From: JAPOXR01 sp965221935
GTDB taxonomy: Bacteria > Pseudomonadota > Alphaproteobacteria > Rhodobacterales > Rhodobacteraceae
NCBI GenBank assembly: GCA_965221935.1
Contig: CBDCSZ010000002.1
Location: forward strand, 62,001-126,000
Length of the DNA: 64,000 nucleotides
Direction of reading: 5' to 3'
The translations under genes were made by a program, and so were the position numbers. Under the pieces are notes generated by a model, which was given only the letters and a program-made list of their open reading frames with translations, had not been told where the DNA came from and made no database searches. Below, in pieces: positions 63,634 through 64,000 of the stretch (within the stretch, counting starts at the first letter, position 1; every line of letters begins with the position of its first letter).

Positions 63634-64000
63634 TCAGTCCGCGGATTCGCCTTCCAGGCCCACCGGCTGGCCAACGACAACAAAATGCAGCTTTTCCGGC
63701 CTTATGAGCCGCTTCGCGACCCGGTTCATCTCTTCGACCGTCAGCGCATCGACCATGTCATTGCGGTTTTTCACATACGAGGCGGGAAGATTGTCAAACT
63801 GCATGTGGGCGAGGATTCTGGCAATCCTGCTGTTGCCGTCAAACCGCAGCGGGTAGGCTCCCGTGAGATGTGTCTTGAAACGCTGAAGCTCATCTTCCGA
63901 GACTCCGTCCTGGACAAGCCGTTCCCACTCCGCCTGAACCACGCTGACTGCCTCGGCGGCGGTTTCGTTCGCAGTTGCGAAATCGCCGGCAATGAAGCCG
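63634..64000 (-). CDS. M16-family peptidase, C-terminal end (partial)
   Basis: The frame is open to the window edge and encodes about 122 residues of the C-terminal part of an insulinase/pitrilysin (M16) protein. Recognisable are EWERLVQDGVSEDELQRFK, GAYPLRFDGNSRIA and LTVEEMNRVAKRLIRPEKLH followed by FVVVGQP, the usual ending. Catalytic residues lie outside the window. It is transcribed toward mutL, 43 nt upstream of it. Confidence 0.85.
   Translation of the reverse strand, partial: GFIAGDFATANETAAEAVSVVQAEWERLVQDGVSEDELQRFKTHLTGAYPLRFDGNSRIARILAHMQFDNLPASYVKNRNDMVDALTVEEMNRVAKRLIRPEKLHFVVVGQPVGLEGESAD

Overview
The window looks like a chromosomal stretch of a fairly GC-rich alphaproteobacterium. 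Supporting signs are a class I lysyl-tRNA synthetase, a DNA polymerase IV with an N-terminal zinc finger, a Cys-poor 41-residue L36, branched-chain (Liv) ABC/acyl-CoA ligase operons, and the 5-oxoprolinase and N-formylglutamate genes. The many mobile elements, broken genes and ankyrin-repeat proteins would fit a host-associated or recently reduced lineage, but that is inference.

Layout. 0-3.7 kb: amino-acid/5-oxoproline catabolism (M20 hydrolase tail, 2-hydroxyacid dehydrogenase, pxpB-pxpC, convergent pxpA). 4.0-11.4 kb: a ceramidase-like hydrolase and a CUT1-type sugar ABC transporter operon with an epimerase, bracketed by a ~61-nt inverted repeat. 11.4-12.4 kb: remains of a HigB/HigA-like toxin-antitoxin pair and an integrase tail. 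12.6-16.3 kb: a large 2OG-Fe(II) oxygenase and an RraA-like protein. 16.9-20.3 kb: two tandem, nearly identical AAA-ATPase/ankyrin genes (A, B). 20.4-29.4 kb: glutamine amidotransferase, two creatinase-like M24 proteins, pyrF, dinB, N-formylglutamate amidohydrolase, katG. 30.0-37.7 kb: two more ATPase/ankyrin genes (C, frameshifted; D) separated by a nested pair of group II introns. 38.2-39.6 kb: IS5-type element, tRNA-Val(GAC), rpmJ. 39.6-50.2 kb: a Liv-type ABC operon with two CoA ligases, carrying an intron-like insertion without an RT gene, a frameshift in livH and an IS481-like element inside the acyl-CoA synthetase. 50.4-53.2 kb: formate dehydrogenase alpha subunit. 53.5-56.0 kb: an Xre-ImmA/PIN pair between direct repeats, plus a transposase remnant. 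56.1-64 kb: lysK, a decayed 2.2-kb stretch, acyl-CoA synthetase, mutL, and the end of an M16 peptidase.

The most unusual content is the four-member ATPase/ankyrin family. All four copies share a ~60-nt leader with the ribosome-binding site, a Walker A/Walker B ATPase core, a short C-terminal ankyrin block and an acidic-aromatic tail. The segment between Walker A and Walker B is variable and mosaic: copy C resembles A in its first half and B in its second, and D has an unrelated sequence there. No partner gene recurs beside the four copies. The second notable structure is a group II twintron: an intron with its own reverse transcriptase sits after codon 12 of the outer intron's reverse transcriptase, and removing it restores that reading frame exactly.
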